Assembly: GCA_022791995.1 (NCBI GenBank)
Contig: JAAWAD010000067.1
Span: 1 to 61,385 of the forward strand
From: Lawsonibacter sp.
Lineage (GTDB): Bacteria > Bacillota > Clostridia > Oscillospirales > Oscillospiraceae
Reading direction: 5' to 3'
DNA: 61,385 nucleotides
Made by a program: the position numbers and the translations under genes. The notes below the pieces were generated by a model. The model did no database searches, had not been told where the DNA came from, and saw nothing but the letters and a program-made list of their open reading frames with translations. Of this stretch, positions 34,178 through 42,209 are shown piece after piece. Position 1 is the first letter of the stretch. Every line of letters starts with the position of its first letter.

Positions 34178-35383
34178 ATGAAAGTTGGCGTGTACGGCGG
34201 AACCTTCAACCCCCCGCATCTGGGCCATCTGGCGGCAGCCAGAGCGGCCATTGAGGTCCTGGGACTGGATAAGCTGCTGCTGGTCCCGGCGGCCATTCCT
34301 CCCCATAAGGCCCTGCCGGAGGGGACACCGGCCCCGGAGCACCGCCTGGCTATGGTGGAGAAGCTGGCGGACGCCCTCCAGCTGCCCGGTGTGGCGGAGG
34401 TGTCCTCCCTGGAGCTGGAGCGGGAGGGAAAAAGCTACACCGCAGACACTCTGGCGGAAATCCGCCGGCTGTATCCAGAGGCGGAGCTGTGGCTGCTGAT
34501 GGGGACGGATATGTTCCTTACCCTCCACCTCTGGCATGAGCCGGCGCAGATCTTGCAGCTGGCCGGAGTGTGCGCCTTTGGACGGACGGAACAGGACGGA
34601 GAGGCAGTCTTCGCCCCACAGCAGGAGCACTTGCAGAGGACCTTTCCCGGGGCCCAAATCACCACCATCACCCTGCCCGGGCGGGTGGACATCTCCTCCA
34701 CCCGCCTGCGGGACCTGCTGGCCAAGGGGGAGGGACAGGAGTATCTGCTCCCTGCCGTCTATGGGTACATTCTGATGAATGGGCTGTATGGGACTCAGGC
34801 GGATCTGAAGCATCTGGATTTGCCCGAGCTGCGGGCCTGCTCCTACTCCATGGTTCTGCAAAAGCGGGTGCCCCACATCCGGGGCACCGAAGAGGAGGCA
34901 GTCCGTCTGGCCCGCTGGTGGGGGGCGGACGAAAATCTGGCCCGCCGGGCGGGCATCCTCCACGACTGTACCAAGTACCTGAGCGGGGCCGAACAGCTGG
35001 CGGTATGCGCCCAATACGGAGTGGAGCTGGACGAGCTGGAGCGCACCGCCCCGAAGCTCCTACACTCCAAGACGGGGGCATGTATTGCCAGGGCAATTTT
35101 TGGGGAACCTGATGAGGTCTATTGGGCCATCTTCTGGCATACCACTGCCAAGGCGGATATGACCACCCTGGAAAAGATTCTCTATGTGGCCGACTACATG
35201 GAGCCAAACCGGAGCTTTGAAGGGGTGGAGCGCTTCCGGGCCCTGGCCTATGAGGACCTGGACAAGGCCCTGCTCCTGGGGGTGGAGACCACCATTCAGG
35301 AGATGTACGAGCGAAATCTTCCGGTACACAAAAACACCCTTCAGGCAAAGACTTGGCTGCGGACATTGGGCGTAACACTATAG
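34178..35383 (+). CDS. nadD: NadD-YqeK fusion: nicotinate-nucleotide adenylyltransferase plus HD hydrolase
   Basis: 401 residues in one frame. Residues 1-195 are NadD: GGTFNPPHLGHL nucleotidyltransferase motif, LLLVPAAIPPHK, and SSTRLRD. Residues 205-401 are the YqeK HD domain: AGILHDCTK metal motif, HSKTGA, and HTTAKADMTTLEKILYVADYMEP. NadD makes NaAD for NAD synthesis; YqeK-type enzymes cleave Ap4A symmetrically. In Bacillus these are adjacent separate genes, and a fused form occurs in some Clostridia. RBS AAAAGGTGG precedes ATG 34178. The following LCP and rsfS genes keep the standard order. Confidence 0.92.
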   Translation: MKVGVYGGTFNPPHLGHLAAARAAIEVLGLDKLLLVPAAIPPHKALPEGTPAPEHRLAMVEKLADALQLPGVAEVSSLELEREGKSYTADTLAEIRRLYPEAELWLLMGTDMFLTLHLWHEPAQILQLAGVCAFGRTEQDGEAVFAPQQEHLQRTFPGAQITTITLPGRVDISSTRLRDLLAKGEGQEYLLPAVYGYILMNGLYGTQADLKHLDLPELRACSYSMVLQKRVPHIRGTEEEAVRLARWWGADENLARRAGILHDCTKYLSGAEQLAVCAQYGVELDELERTAPKLLHSKTGACIARAIFGEPDEVYWAIFWHTTAKADMTTLEKILYVADYMEPNRSFEGVERFRALAYEDLDKALLLGVETTIQEMYERNLPVHKNTLQAKTWLRTLGVTL

Positions 35384-35404
35384 AGGAAGGGATCATTCAG
35401 AGCT

Positions 35405-36997
35405 ATGAGTCGGGAACGCGGCAGACGGGAGGCGGCTTCCTCCTCCCCCATTGGACAGATATGGAAGCAGTACAGGACTTGGGTGGCCGGTATGGGCCGG
35501 GGACAGAGGATCCGCTACCGCATTCTCCAGACGGCGGTGGTTCTTTCCGTTTTCATTATAATCGGCTTCTGGGCCCTCAGCGCCTGGATTCGGGTTCCGG
35601 AGATTCCTGACTTTACCGGAGGGGGCGGGAACCCGGGTGGAAGTGGAACGCTCCCGTCCAGGGAGGACAGCTCCCAGGCGGGCGACGGGGTCTCCTTTGA
35701 CGGGGCGGAGGTTCCGGACATTGTAAGGAGCGGCCGGAAGGAGGGAATCTATACCTTCCTCCTGTGCGGCAAGGACGTGGTCAGCGGCTCCACCGACACC
35801 ATGCTCCTCCTCAGTTATGACACCAAAGCCAAGACCATTATGGGCCTGAACTTGCCCCGGGACACCATGATGAATGTAAGCACCACCAGCAAGCGGCTCA
35901 ACGCCATTTATTCCAACAACCGGGGAAGGGATAAGGAGACACAGCTGGAAAATGGTATGGCTGCCCTGAAAAAGCAGGTGGCTAAGCTGACCGGCATTAC
36001 CCCGGATTTCTATGTGATGGTGGAGTGGGAGGCGATCGGCAGTCTGGTGGATGCCCTGGGGGGCGTAGAGTTCGAGGTCCCCTTCGATATGAACTATGAC
36101 GACCCGGTGCAGAACCTCCACATCCACCAGAAGGCGGGACTGCGCACCCTCACCGGGCGGGACGCCATGGAGGTCATCCGCCACCGGAAGAACAACGACG
36201 GCAGCCATTCCAACGGAGATGTGGGCCGGCTGAAGATCCAGCAGGACTTTTTGAAGGCGGTGGCCAAGAAGTGCCTCCAGCCCGCCACCTTCCTGAAGGT
36301 GCCTGAGCTGGCCAAAATCTTCACGGAAAATGTAGAGACTGATTTGACCATAGGCAACATCCTGGCCTTTGCCCAGCTGGCCTATGGGATGGACCCGGAG
36401 AAGGATGTCTCCTTCCAGACCGCTCCCATCGCCTCCAGCTTTATATATTGGCGAAACGGGGCCGCTATGGTTACACTGGACGGCACCGGCATCCTGGAAA
36501 TTGTGAACAACGGTATGAATCCCTACCTGCGGGACATCCGTGCCAGTGACCTCCAGCTGGTGTACCGGAACAGCAACGGCAGCTTCGGAGTGACCAACGC
36601 CGCCCTGGCTGACGCGAATATGGGACGTGTACCCCCTGCGGCCCAGCCCAAGCCCGACCCAGAGCCCGGCGAGGAGGACCCAGAGGACCCCGATCCCTCG
36701 GGAAGCGGCAGTCAGCCCGGAACGGAGGTTCCAGAGGGCCCAGACACAGGGACAGAGCCAAATGTCCCTGGAGATGAGGAGCCCGGCAATGACCCGGGGA
36801 ACGGTGGGGAGCCAGGGACGGGTACAGAGCCTCCGGACACAGGAGGGGATACGCAGGCCCCTGGGGAGACGGACCCTCCCCCCCTGGTGACCATCGATCC
36901 CAGTCAGGTTCTGCCTGACCCCTCGTCCCAGGACATCCCCCCGACCCCGGAGCCCGACCCCGGCCCTCCCTCCCAGGATATCCGGGCTGCGGCATAG
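35405..36997 (+). CDS. LytR-CpsA-Psr (LCP) family cell-wall ligase
   Basis: 530 residues. A basic N-terminus and one membrane helix (about 40-60) precede a Gly/Ser-rich linker. The LCP domain follows (about 110-400): TDTMLLLSYDTKAKTIMGLNLPRDTM with the conserved Asp/Arg, the GGVEFEVPFDMNYDD segment, LTGRDAMEVIRHRK and GRLKIQQDFLKA. LCP proteins transfer glycopolymers such as teichoic acids or polysaccharides to peptidoglycan. The last 125 residues are a disordered Pro/Glu/Asp/Gly-rich tail, probably cell-wall spanning. It sits between nadD-yqeK and rsfS. Confidence 0.9.
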   Translation: MSRERGRREAASSSPIGQIWKQYRTWVAGMGRGQRIRYRILQTAVVLSVFIIIGFWALSAWIRVPEIPDFTGGGGNPGGSGTLPSREDSSQAGDGVSFDGAEVPDIVRSGRKEGIYTFLLCGKDVVSGSTDTMLLLSYDTKAKTIMGLNLPRDTMMNVSTTSKRLNAIYSNNRGRDKETQLENGMAALKKQVAKLTGITPDFYVMVEWEAIGSLVDALGGVEFEVPFDMNYDDPVQNLHIHQKAGLRTLTGRDAMEVIRHRKNNDGSHSNGDVGRLKIQQDFLKAVAKKCLQPATFLKVPELAKIFTENVETDLTIGNILAFAQLAYGMDPEKDVSFQTAPIASSFIYWRNGAAMVTLDGTGILEIVNNGMNPYLRDIRASDLQLVYRNSNGSFGVTNAALADANMGRVPPAAQPKPDPEPGEEDPEDPDPSGSGSQPGTEVPEGPDTGTEPNVPGDEEPGNDPGNGGEPGTGTEPPDTGGDTQAPGETDPPPLVTIDPSQVLPDPSSQDIPPTPEPDPGPPSQDIRAAA

Positions 36998-37038
36998 CGC
37001 GGGCACAGCGGAACAGGAAAACAGAGAGGAGACTGTAT

Positions 37039-37422
37039 ATGACATCCTATGATTTGGCAATGCTACTGGTTGCGGCTCTGGACCGGAAGAAGGGCCAGGA
37101 TTTGAAGGTCCTGAAAACAGAGCACCTGACCACCCTGGCGGATTACTTTGTACTGTGTACCGCCACCTCCAACACCCAGGTGAAGGCCATGTCCGACGCC
37201 TGCGAGGAGGCCTCTGAGAAGGAGGGGGAGCGGGTCCACCACATCGAAGGGCACCGGGACGGCACTTGGCTGCTGATGGATTACTCCTCCGTCGTGGTCC
37301 ATGTGTTTACCGAAGAGGCCCGGAAGTTCTATGATTTGGAGCGGCTGTGGAGCGATGCCCAGGAGGTGGACATCTCCAAGGTGCTGGATGCCCGCTGGCT
37401 CTCCCCGGAGCCCCTGAAATAA
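37039..37422 (+). CDS. rsfS: Ribosome silencing factor RsfS
   Basis: 127 residues, the RsfS/YbeB/iojap family: DLKVLKTEHLTTLADYFVLCTA, SNTQVKAMSD, the WLLMDYSSVVVHVFTEEARKFYDLE core and a DARWL-type end. It binds ribosomal protein L14 and blocks subunit joining in starved cells. GAGAGGAGACTG precedes the ATG. It follows the LCP gene as in many Clostridia. Confidence 0.95.
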   Translation: MTSYDLAMLLVAALDRKKGQDLKVLKTEHLTTLADYFVLCTATSNTQVKAMSDACEEASEKEGERVHHIEGHRDGTWLLMDYSSVVVHVFTEEARKFYDLERLWSDAQEVDISKVLDARWLSPEPLK

Positions 37423-37501
37423 AGCGCCCAACGAAAAATCCTGGTGGTTTCCGCCCCCACATGAGGCGGAAACACGAAAAAGAATTGGGACGAAGAAAGA
37501 A

Positions 37502-37532
37502 CAGCCGCCGTGGTTCTGCACCACGGCGGCTG
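37502..37532. terminator. Bidirectional terminator between rsfS and the lipid kinase
   Basis: A 12-bp perfect stem (37502-37513 with 37521-37532) and a 7-nt loop; the plus-side tail is GTTTATTTT and the minus-side tail TTCTTTC. A second 9-bp hairpin (37447-37455 with 37465-37473) lies upstream and may end rsfS transcription alone. Confidence 0.7.
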
Positions 37533-37534
37533 GT

Positions 37535-38428
37535 TTATTTTCCACAGATGATATTCAGGGCCCGGCGGCAGTTGACCACCTCGTTGACCCGCTGGCTGCC
37601 TCCGTACTCCCCGTCGATGGTCCAGGGGATAGGGTGTTCACAGGTGAATACCATGTGTGAGGCCTGGAAGTGGATGCGGGCCCCGGCGCTTGTGGGACTT
37701 TGGGCCAGGAGAGTCTGAAAGCCGTCGGCCACGTCGGCCAGGCTGACGGGCTTTTTAATCAAGTCTACCTCGAACAGACCATCGTCCAGAACCACCGATT
37801 CGCTGTTGGGCCGACGGATTCCTCCGATGGAGTAGGCGTTGCTCACCATGCCGAAGAAAAAATCATCCTCCAGCTCCTTTCCGTCATACTCCACCCGCAC
37901 ATGGAAGGGGGTGATGGTGGGCAGAGAAGCGATGCCCTCCACAATGTAGGCCAGATGGCCAAAGGTGTTTTTCAGGTCCTGAGGGGTGTCGTAGGCCACT
38001 TGGGTGAAGGCCCCGAAGGCAGCCACATAGACGAAGGGGTGGCCGTTGAGCTTTCCGATGTCGCTGGACCGGGGGATCCCCGCGCCAGCGGCAATGGAGG
38101 CCGCCTGGGTGGGCACCTTGGGCAGGTCCAGATTGACGGCGCAGTCGTTGGTGGAGCCGAAGGGGATGTACCCCAGCAGAGGGGGCTCTGCCAGCTCCAT
38201 CAGGCCGGCAACGGTCTCGCTCAGCGTTCCGTCCCCTCCGGCGCATACGACGCGGTCATACTGGGGGGCCAGCTCCCGCACGGCCCGCACGGCGTCTCCC
38301 TTACACTGGGTAGGGTAGGCGGTGGTCAGCCAACCAGACTTGGTAAATACGTCTAAAATAGAGGGCAGCCCCTCTACCACACGGCCTTTGCCGGAGGTGG
38401 GATTGTAGATGAACAGCAGCTTCTGCAA
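37535..38428 (-). CDS. Diacylglycerol kinase-family lipid kinase (YegS/DagK-like)
   Basis: 297 residues. FIYNPTSGKG at the start, CAGGDGTLSETVAGL with the GGDGT nucleotide loop, LGYIPFGSTNDCAVNLDLP, and a C-terminal beta-sandwich with the usual GGIRRPNSESVVLDDGLFEVDLI segment. It phosphorylates diacylglycerol or a related lipid at the inner membrane face. AGGAGGTT precedes the ATG. Its own promoter lies at 38479-38506. Confidence 0.9.
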   Translation of the reverse strand: MQKLLFIYNPTSGKGRVVEGLPSILDVFTKSGWLTTAYPTQCKGDAVRAVRELAPQYDRVVCAGGDGTLSETVAGLMELAEPPLLGYIPFGSTNDCAVNLDLPKVPTQAASIAAGAGIPRSSDIGKLNGHPFVYVAAFGAFTQVAYDTPQDLKNTFGHLAYIVEGIASLPTITPFHVRVEYDGKELEDDFFFGMVSNAYSIGGIRRPNSESVVLDDGLFEVDLIKKPVSLADVADGFQTLLAQSPTSAGARIHFQASHMVFTCEHPIPWTIDGEYGGSQRVNEVVNCRRALNIICGK

Positions 38429-38478
38429 GAGAAGAACCTCCTTTGGGCGGTCCTGTTGTGTGAGAGGGGTTGATAACC

Positions 38479-38506
38479 ATTATAGAAAGACAGAGGAAAA
38501 AATCAA
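38479..38506 (-). promoter_or_regulatory. Promoter of the lipid kinase
   Basis: On the minus strand, TTGATT (38506-38501), a 16-bp spacer and TATAAT (38484-38479). Confidence 0.6.
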
Positions 38507-38611
38507 GGGCTTTGAGGAAATATTTAGCCTTTCTTAATGGGAGCTTCGGCGCCGCGTTCCTTCCGGCTGGGGAAGCGGATCCGGGGAATGCAATAGATTT
38601 CCCGGAATATA

Positions 38612-38640
38612 TTGACAATGAACAAAAAATATAGTATACT
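38612..38640 (+). promoter_or_regulatory. Promoter of the AgcS symporter
   Basis: TTGACA (38612-38617), a 17-bp spacer and TATACT (38635-38640), a near-consensus SigA-type promoter. Confidence 0.8.
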
Positions 38641-38655
38641 TTCCACAGTGCTTTG

Positions 38656-38692
38656 GGCGGTTTGACAGGTTGTGTGATACTGTCAGGCCGCC
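38656..38692 (+). promoter_or_regulatory. 5' leader hairpin of the AgcS gene
   Basis: GACAG (38664-38668) pairs with CTGTC (38680-38684), and the stem extends through G-U pairs to GGCGG-CCGCC (38656-38660 with 38688-38692). It begins a few bases after the predicted start point and ends 11 bases before the ribosome binding site. No known riboswitch is recognised. Confidence 0.45.
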
Positions 38693-38718
38693 AAGCGAAA
38701 ATAAAGGAGGGGACCGAT

Positions 38719-40149
38719 GTGTTAGACGCATTTTCCGGCCTGATCGGCGCGATCAGCAACCTCATGTACAGCTATATCCTCATTATCATGCTACTGGCGG
38801 TGGGACTTTATTTCACCTTCCGCAGCAAATTTGCCCAGTTCCGTCTGCTGGGTGAATCCATCCATGTCATTGGCGAAAAGAATGACAATGACAACAGCGT
38901 TTCTGCCTTTGAGGCCCTGATGGTGTCCACAGCAAGCCGTGTAGGCACCGGCAACATCGTGGGCGTGGCCAACGCCATTGCCATCGGCGGCTATGGCGCG
39001 GTGTTCTGGATGTGGGTCATCGCCCTGGTGGGCGGCGCCTCCGCCTTTGTGGAGAGCACCCTGGCCCAGATCTACAAGAAAAAGGCCCCCGACGGCTCCA
39101 GCTACGGCGGCCCGTCCTACTACATCGAGGCAGCCCTCCACAGCCGCTTCCTGGGGGTTATCTTCGCTGGCGCCCTCATTGCCACCTATGCGGGCGGCTT
39201 CAATATGCTGGCCTCCTTTAACCTGGTGACCAGCCTGTCCAGCTACAGCTTCTACGACCAGTTTATGATGGGCACCACGAATCTGGTACCGATTGTCTGC
39301 GGCGCCCTGTTGGCCATCCTGGTGGGCGTGTGTATCTTCGGCGGCGGCAAGCGCATCGTGAAGGTCACTGGTGTGCTGGTTCCTGTCATGGGCGTTCTGT
39401 ACATCCTGATGGCCCTGGTGGTCATGGTCATCAACATCGGCAACCTGCCCATGGTGCTGGGCAACATTTTCTCTGAGGCCTTTAATTTCCGGGCCATCTT
39501 TGGCGGCTTTGCCGGCTCCGCCATGATGCAGGGCATCAAGCGCGGCCTGTACTCCAACGAGGCCGGTGTGGGCTCCGCCCCCAATGCGGCGGCGGCGGCC
39601 AATGTGTCCCATCCTGTAAAGCAGGGACTGGTGCAGATGCTGTCCGTCTTCATTGACACCATCCTCATCTGTACCGCCACGGCCATGATGGCGCTGTGTA
39701 CCGGAATTGCCCCCTCTGAGGAGCTTACCGGCGCGCCCTTTGTGCAGGCATCCCTGGCCACTACCTTCGGCGACATCGGCCCCTATTTCATCACCTTCGC
39801 CCTGTTGCTCTTCGCCTTTACCACCCTGCTGGGCAATCTGTTCTACTGCGAGGGCTGTATGAACTACATCGCTGGCCACACCGTAAGTAAGAGCGGCAAG
39901 AATATCTTCAATGTGATTGCCATTCTGCTGGTATTTGTTGGCGCTCAGCTGTCTTTTGGATTGGTGTGGGACATTGCCGATGTGTTGATGGGCATTATGG
40001 CCATCATCAACCTGCCGGTCATCGTCATCCTGGGCAGTACTGCCCTGAAGGCACTGGACGACTATGTCGCCCAGCGGAAGGCGGGGAAGAACCCCACCTT
40101 CAAAGCGTCTTCGATTGGACTGTCGGGGAAGACTGATTTCTGGAACTGA
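38719..40149 (+). CDS. Sodium:alanine/glycine (or glutamine) symporter, AgcS family
   Basis: 476 residues with 10-11 predicted membrane helices. Family signatures: STASRVGTGNIVGVANAIAIGG early in the protein, GGPSYYIEAAL, and GIKRGLYSNEAGVGSAPNAAA. It imports a small neutral amino acid with Na+. GTG at 38719 is chosen because AAGGAGGGG lies upstream and upstream frames would run through the leader hairpin. A glutaminase lies convergently downstream, as glnT and glsA are linked in Bacillus, so glutamine is a possible substrate (inference). Confidence 0.88.
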   Translation: MLDAFSGLIGAISNLMYSYILIIMLLAVGLYFTFRSKFAQFRLLGESIHVIGEKNDNDNSVSAFEALMVSTASRVGTGNIVGVANAIAIGGYGAVFWMWVIALVGGASAFVESTLAQIYKKKAPDGSSYGGPSYYIEAALHSRFLGVIFAGALIATYAGGFNMLASFNLVTSLSSYSFYDQFMMGTTNLVPIVCGALLAILVGVCIFGGGKRIVKVTGVLVPVMGVLYILMALVVMVINIGNLPMVLGNIFSEAFNFRAIFGGFAGSAMMQGIKRGLYSNEAGVGSAPNAAAAANVSHPVKQGLVQMLSVFIDTILICTATAMMALCTGIAPSEELTGAPFVQASLATTFGDIGPYFITFALLLFAFTTLLGNLFYCEGCMNYIAGHTVSKSGKNIFNVIAILLVFVGAQLSFGLVWDIADVLMGIMAIINLPVIVILGSTALKALDDYVAQRKAGKNPTFKASSIGLSGKTDFWN

Positions 40150-40170
40150 CGCCTCAGGCGAATTTCTGCG

Positions 40171-40206
40171 AAAAAAATGGAGCCTCCCACTGGGAGGCTC
40201 CGGTTT
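40171..40206. terminator. Bidirectional terminator between symporter and glutaminase
   Basis: A 10-bp stem (40179-40188 with 40192-40201). Read on the minus strand it is followed by seven Ts after one A; the plus side has GGTTTT. Confidence 0.8.
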
Positions 40207-40252
40207 TGGTGCGCTACTGCTCCGCCCCCCTTGGAGAGGGTGGAGCAGGGCC

Positions 40253-41170
40253 TTAAAAGATGCTGAGATACATCCGCTTTGCCAGCCGCTGGAGGACCTG
40301 AATGCCGGCCAGACTGTTCCCCTTGGCATCCAAACCAGGGGAGAAGATCCCGATTCCCATACGAGTGGGGACCACGGCCATAATGCCGCCCCCCACGCCG
40401 CTTTTGGCGGGGACGCCCACGTTGACAGCGAATTCACCAGATCCGTCGTACATGCCGCAGGTGGTGAGAATGGCGTTGACATAGTGGGCATACTGACTGG
40501 GGTACAGTCTCTCGTCTGTCTGAGGATGCTTGCCCCGGCTGGCCAGGGTAAAGCCGATATTGGCTAGGTCCTTGCTGTTGACCGAGATGGAGCAGGCCTT
40601 GAAGTAGCAGTCCAGCACATCCTCCACATCGTCCTGGATGATGTTGTAGTTTTTCAGAAGGAAGGCCAGGGCTCGGTTTTTGTTCCCGGTCCGTTTCTCT
40701 GACAGGAACACGTCCTCGTTAATGCCGATGTTGGGGTTGCCGGCCAGGGTGCGGGTGAGCTCCAGCAGACGCTGGAAACGTTCGTTGTAGTCCGAGCCCT
40801 TGATGAGGGTACACATGGCAATGGCGCCCATGTTCACCATGGGGTTCAGATGTTCGCTGAGCAGAGTCTGATCGGTGACGTTGATGGCGTCGAAGGGCTT
40901 GCCCGTGGCCTCCACGCCCACCCGGGCCCGGACATACTCCTCTCCGTTGTCCAGCAGGGCCAGAAGGAGCAGAATGGGCTTGACCACGCTCTGGATGGTA
41001 AAGCATTTCTTGTAATCCCCCGCCTGGTAGTGCCGCCCATCGCTGCGCAGCACATAGATGCCCAGGTCGTTGGGGTCCCCCTTGGCCAGCTCTGGAATGT
41101 AGGTTGCCACATTGCCCTGTTGGGTGTATGGCCGGCATTCCTCCAGCAGTTCTTCCAGTAATTCTTCCAT
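40253..41170 (-). CDS. glsA: Glutaminase (GlsA family)
   Basis: 305 residues, the standard length of serine-dependent glutaminases. The catalytic Ser-x-x-Lys appears as QSVVKP, with NPMVNMGAIA, NYNIIQDDVEDVLDCYF, and the late GVPAKSGVGGGIMAVVP motif. It hydrolyses glutamine to glutamate and ammonia in the cytosol. GGGAGGACTGC precedes the ATG. It is convergent with the AgcS symporter, suggesting a glutamine import and use pair (inference). Confidence 0.95.
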   Translation of the reverse strand: MEELLEELLEECRPYTQQGNVATYIPELAKGDPNDLGIYVLRSDGRHYQAGDYKKCFTIQSVVKPILLLLALLDNGEEYVRARVGVEATGKPFDAINVTDQTLLSEHLNPMVNMGAIAMCTLIKGSDYNERFQRLLELTRTLAGNPNIGINEDVFLSEKRTGNKNRALAFLLKNYNIIQDDVEDVLDCYFKACSISVNSKDLANIGFTLASRGKHPQTDERLYPSQYAHYVNAILTTCGMYDGSGEFAVNVGVPAKSGVGGGIMAVVPTRMGIGIFSPGLDAKGNSLAGIQVLQRLAKRMYLSIF

Positions 41171-41288
41171 AATGCAGTCCTCCCTTGGACATTCGGGACA
41201 TCCTTGTCCCGCGGTGCATGATCTACACCATTTTCCAATATGATAGCACGTTTTGTCGAAACTGTCAAATAAAAAGGGAGAATTTTCA

Positions 41289-42059
41289 ATGAGCGCTGTG
41301 TATTTTGTCGGGGAGCTGGCAAAGACCTTTGAAATCCAGTGGCATACCCACAGCTATTGGGAGCTGGTGTACTGCACCGGCGGCGGGGGCACCTTTGAAT
41401 TTGAGAGCGGGATCCTCCTGCCCTACCAGCGGGGGGAGGCGGTGGCTATCCCTCCCGGCTTACGCCACACCAACCGGAGCCAGGAGGGGTTCAGCAACAT
41501 TCATATTCAGCTTACTGACCCACCCTTTCCCTACCGACAGGCTTTCCTGGTGGCGGACAACTCCGAAGGGCACCTGTACGCCGCCTTTTCCCAGCTGAGG
41601 TTCTACGAGCAGGCGGACATTGAAAATGGAGAGCTGATCCGCTCCTCCCTGGGCAGCCTGATCGCCAGCTATATGGTGGTCTACCACGGCAGCACCCGGT
41701 TCTCTCAGCCAGTGGAGAAACTGCGCAGCACCATCATCTGGAACTACGCCGATCCAGGCTTTGCCTTGGACGAGGCCATCCGGACCCTGCCCTTCCACTA
41801 CGACTATCTGCGCAAGCGCTTCAAAAAAGAGACCGGGGTGACCCCCCTGGAGTATATGATCCGCCTGCGAATGAAGAAGGCGGAGAGTATGCTGGCCGAG
41901 ATGCACACCATCGAATTTTCTGTGGCGGAGGTGGCTGCTCTGTGCGGCTATGAAAACCCGCTCTACTTCTCCCGCGTCTTCAAAAAACACTTTGGTGTGT
42001 CCCCTTCCGCCTATACCGGCCGGCAGGAGGGAGATGCGTCTGTCCCAGAGCCGGTGTAA
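41289..42059 (+). CDS. AraC-family transcriptional regulator
   Basis: 256 residues. An N-terminal cupin-type sensor (HTHSYWELVYCTGGGGTFEFESG, then IPPGLRHTN) is followed by two HTH motifs: DEAIRTLPFHYDYLRKRFKKETGVTPLEYMIRLRMKKAESML and FSVAEVAALCGYENPLYFSRVFKKHFGVSPSAY. It stands directly upstream of the hexuronate genes and is probably their activator. GGGAGAA precedes the ATG at 41289. Confidence 0.88.
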   Translation: MSAVYFVGELAKTFEIQWHTHSYWELVYCTGGGGTFEFESGILLPYQRGEAVAIPPGLRHTNRSQEGFSNIHIQLTDPPFPYRQAFLVADNSEGHLYAAFSQLRFYEQADIENGELIRSSLGSLIASYMVVYHGSTRFSQPVEKLRSTIIWNYADPGFALDEAIRTLPFHYDYLRKRFKKETGVTPLEYMIRLRMKKAESMLAEMHTIEFSVAEVAALCGYENPLYFSRVFKKHFGVSPSAYTGRQEGDASVPEPV

Positions 42060-42127
42060 ACTCAAAGATATCCGTTTTGTGAATATCTTCTACCGGAAAA
42101 AACATGGTGTAGAGCCCTGGGACGGGC

Positions 42128-42133
42128 TATAAT
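42128..42133 (+). promoter_or_regulatory. Promoter -10 element of the hexuronate operon
   Basis: TATAAT with no recognisable -35 at the usual distance (TGGTGT at 42105-42110), as expected for an activator-dependent promoter served by the AraC regulator. Confidence 0.45.
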
Positions 42134-42209
42134 TTCTATCAAGAAACAAGGACAGAGCCCGCCGGAATTTTGAGCAGCCCCAACATTAATTATATGGAGG
42201 AATGTCAAC

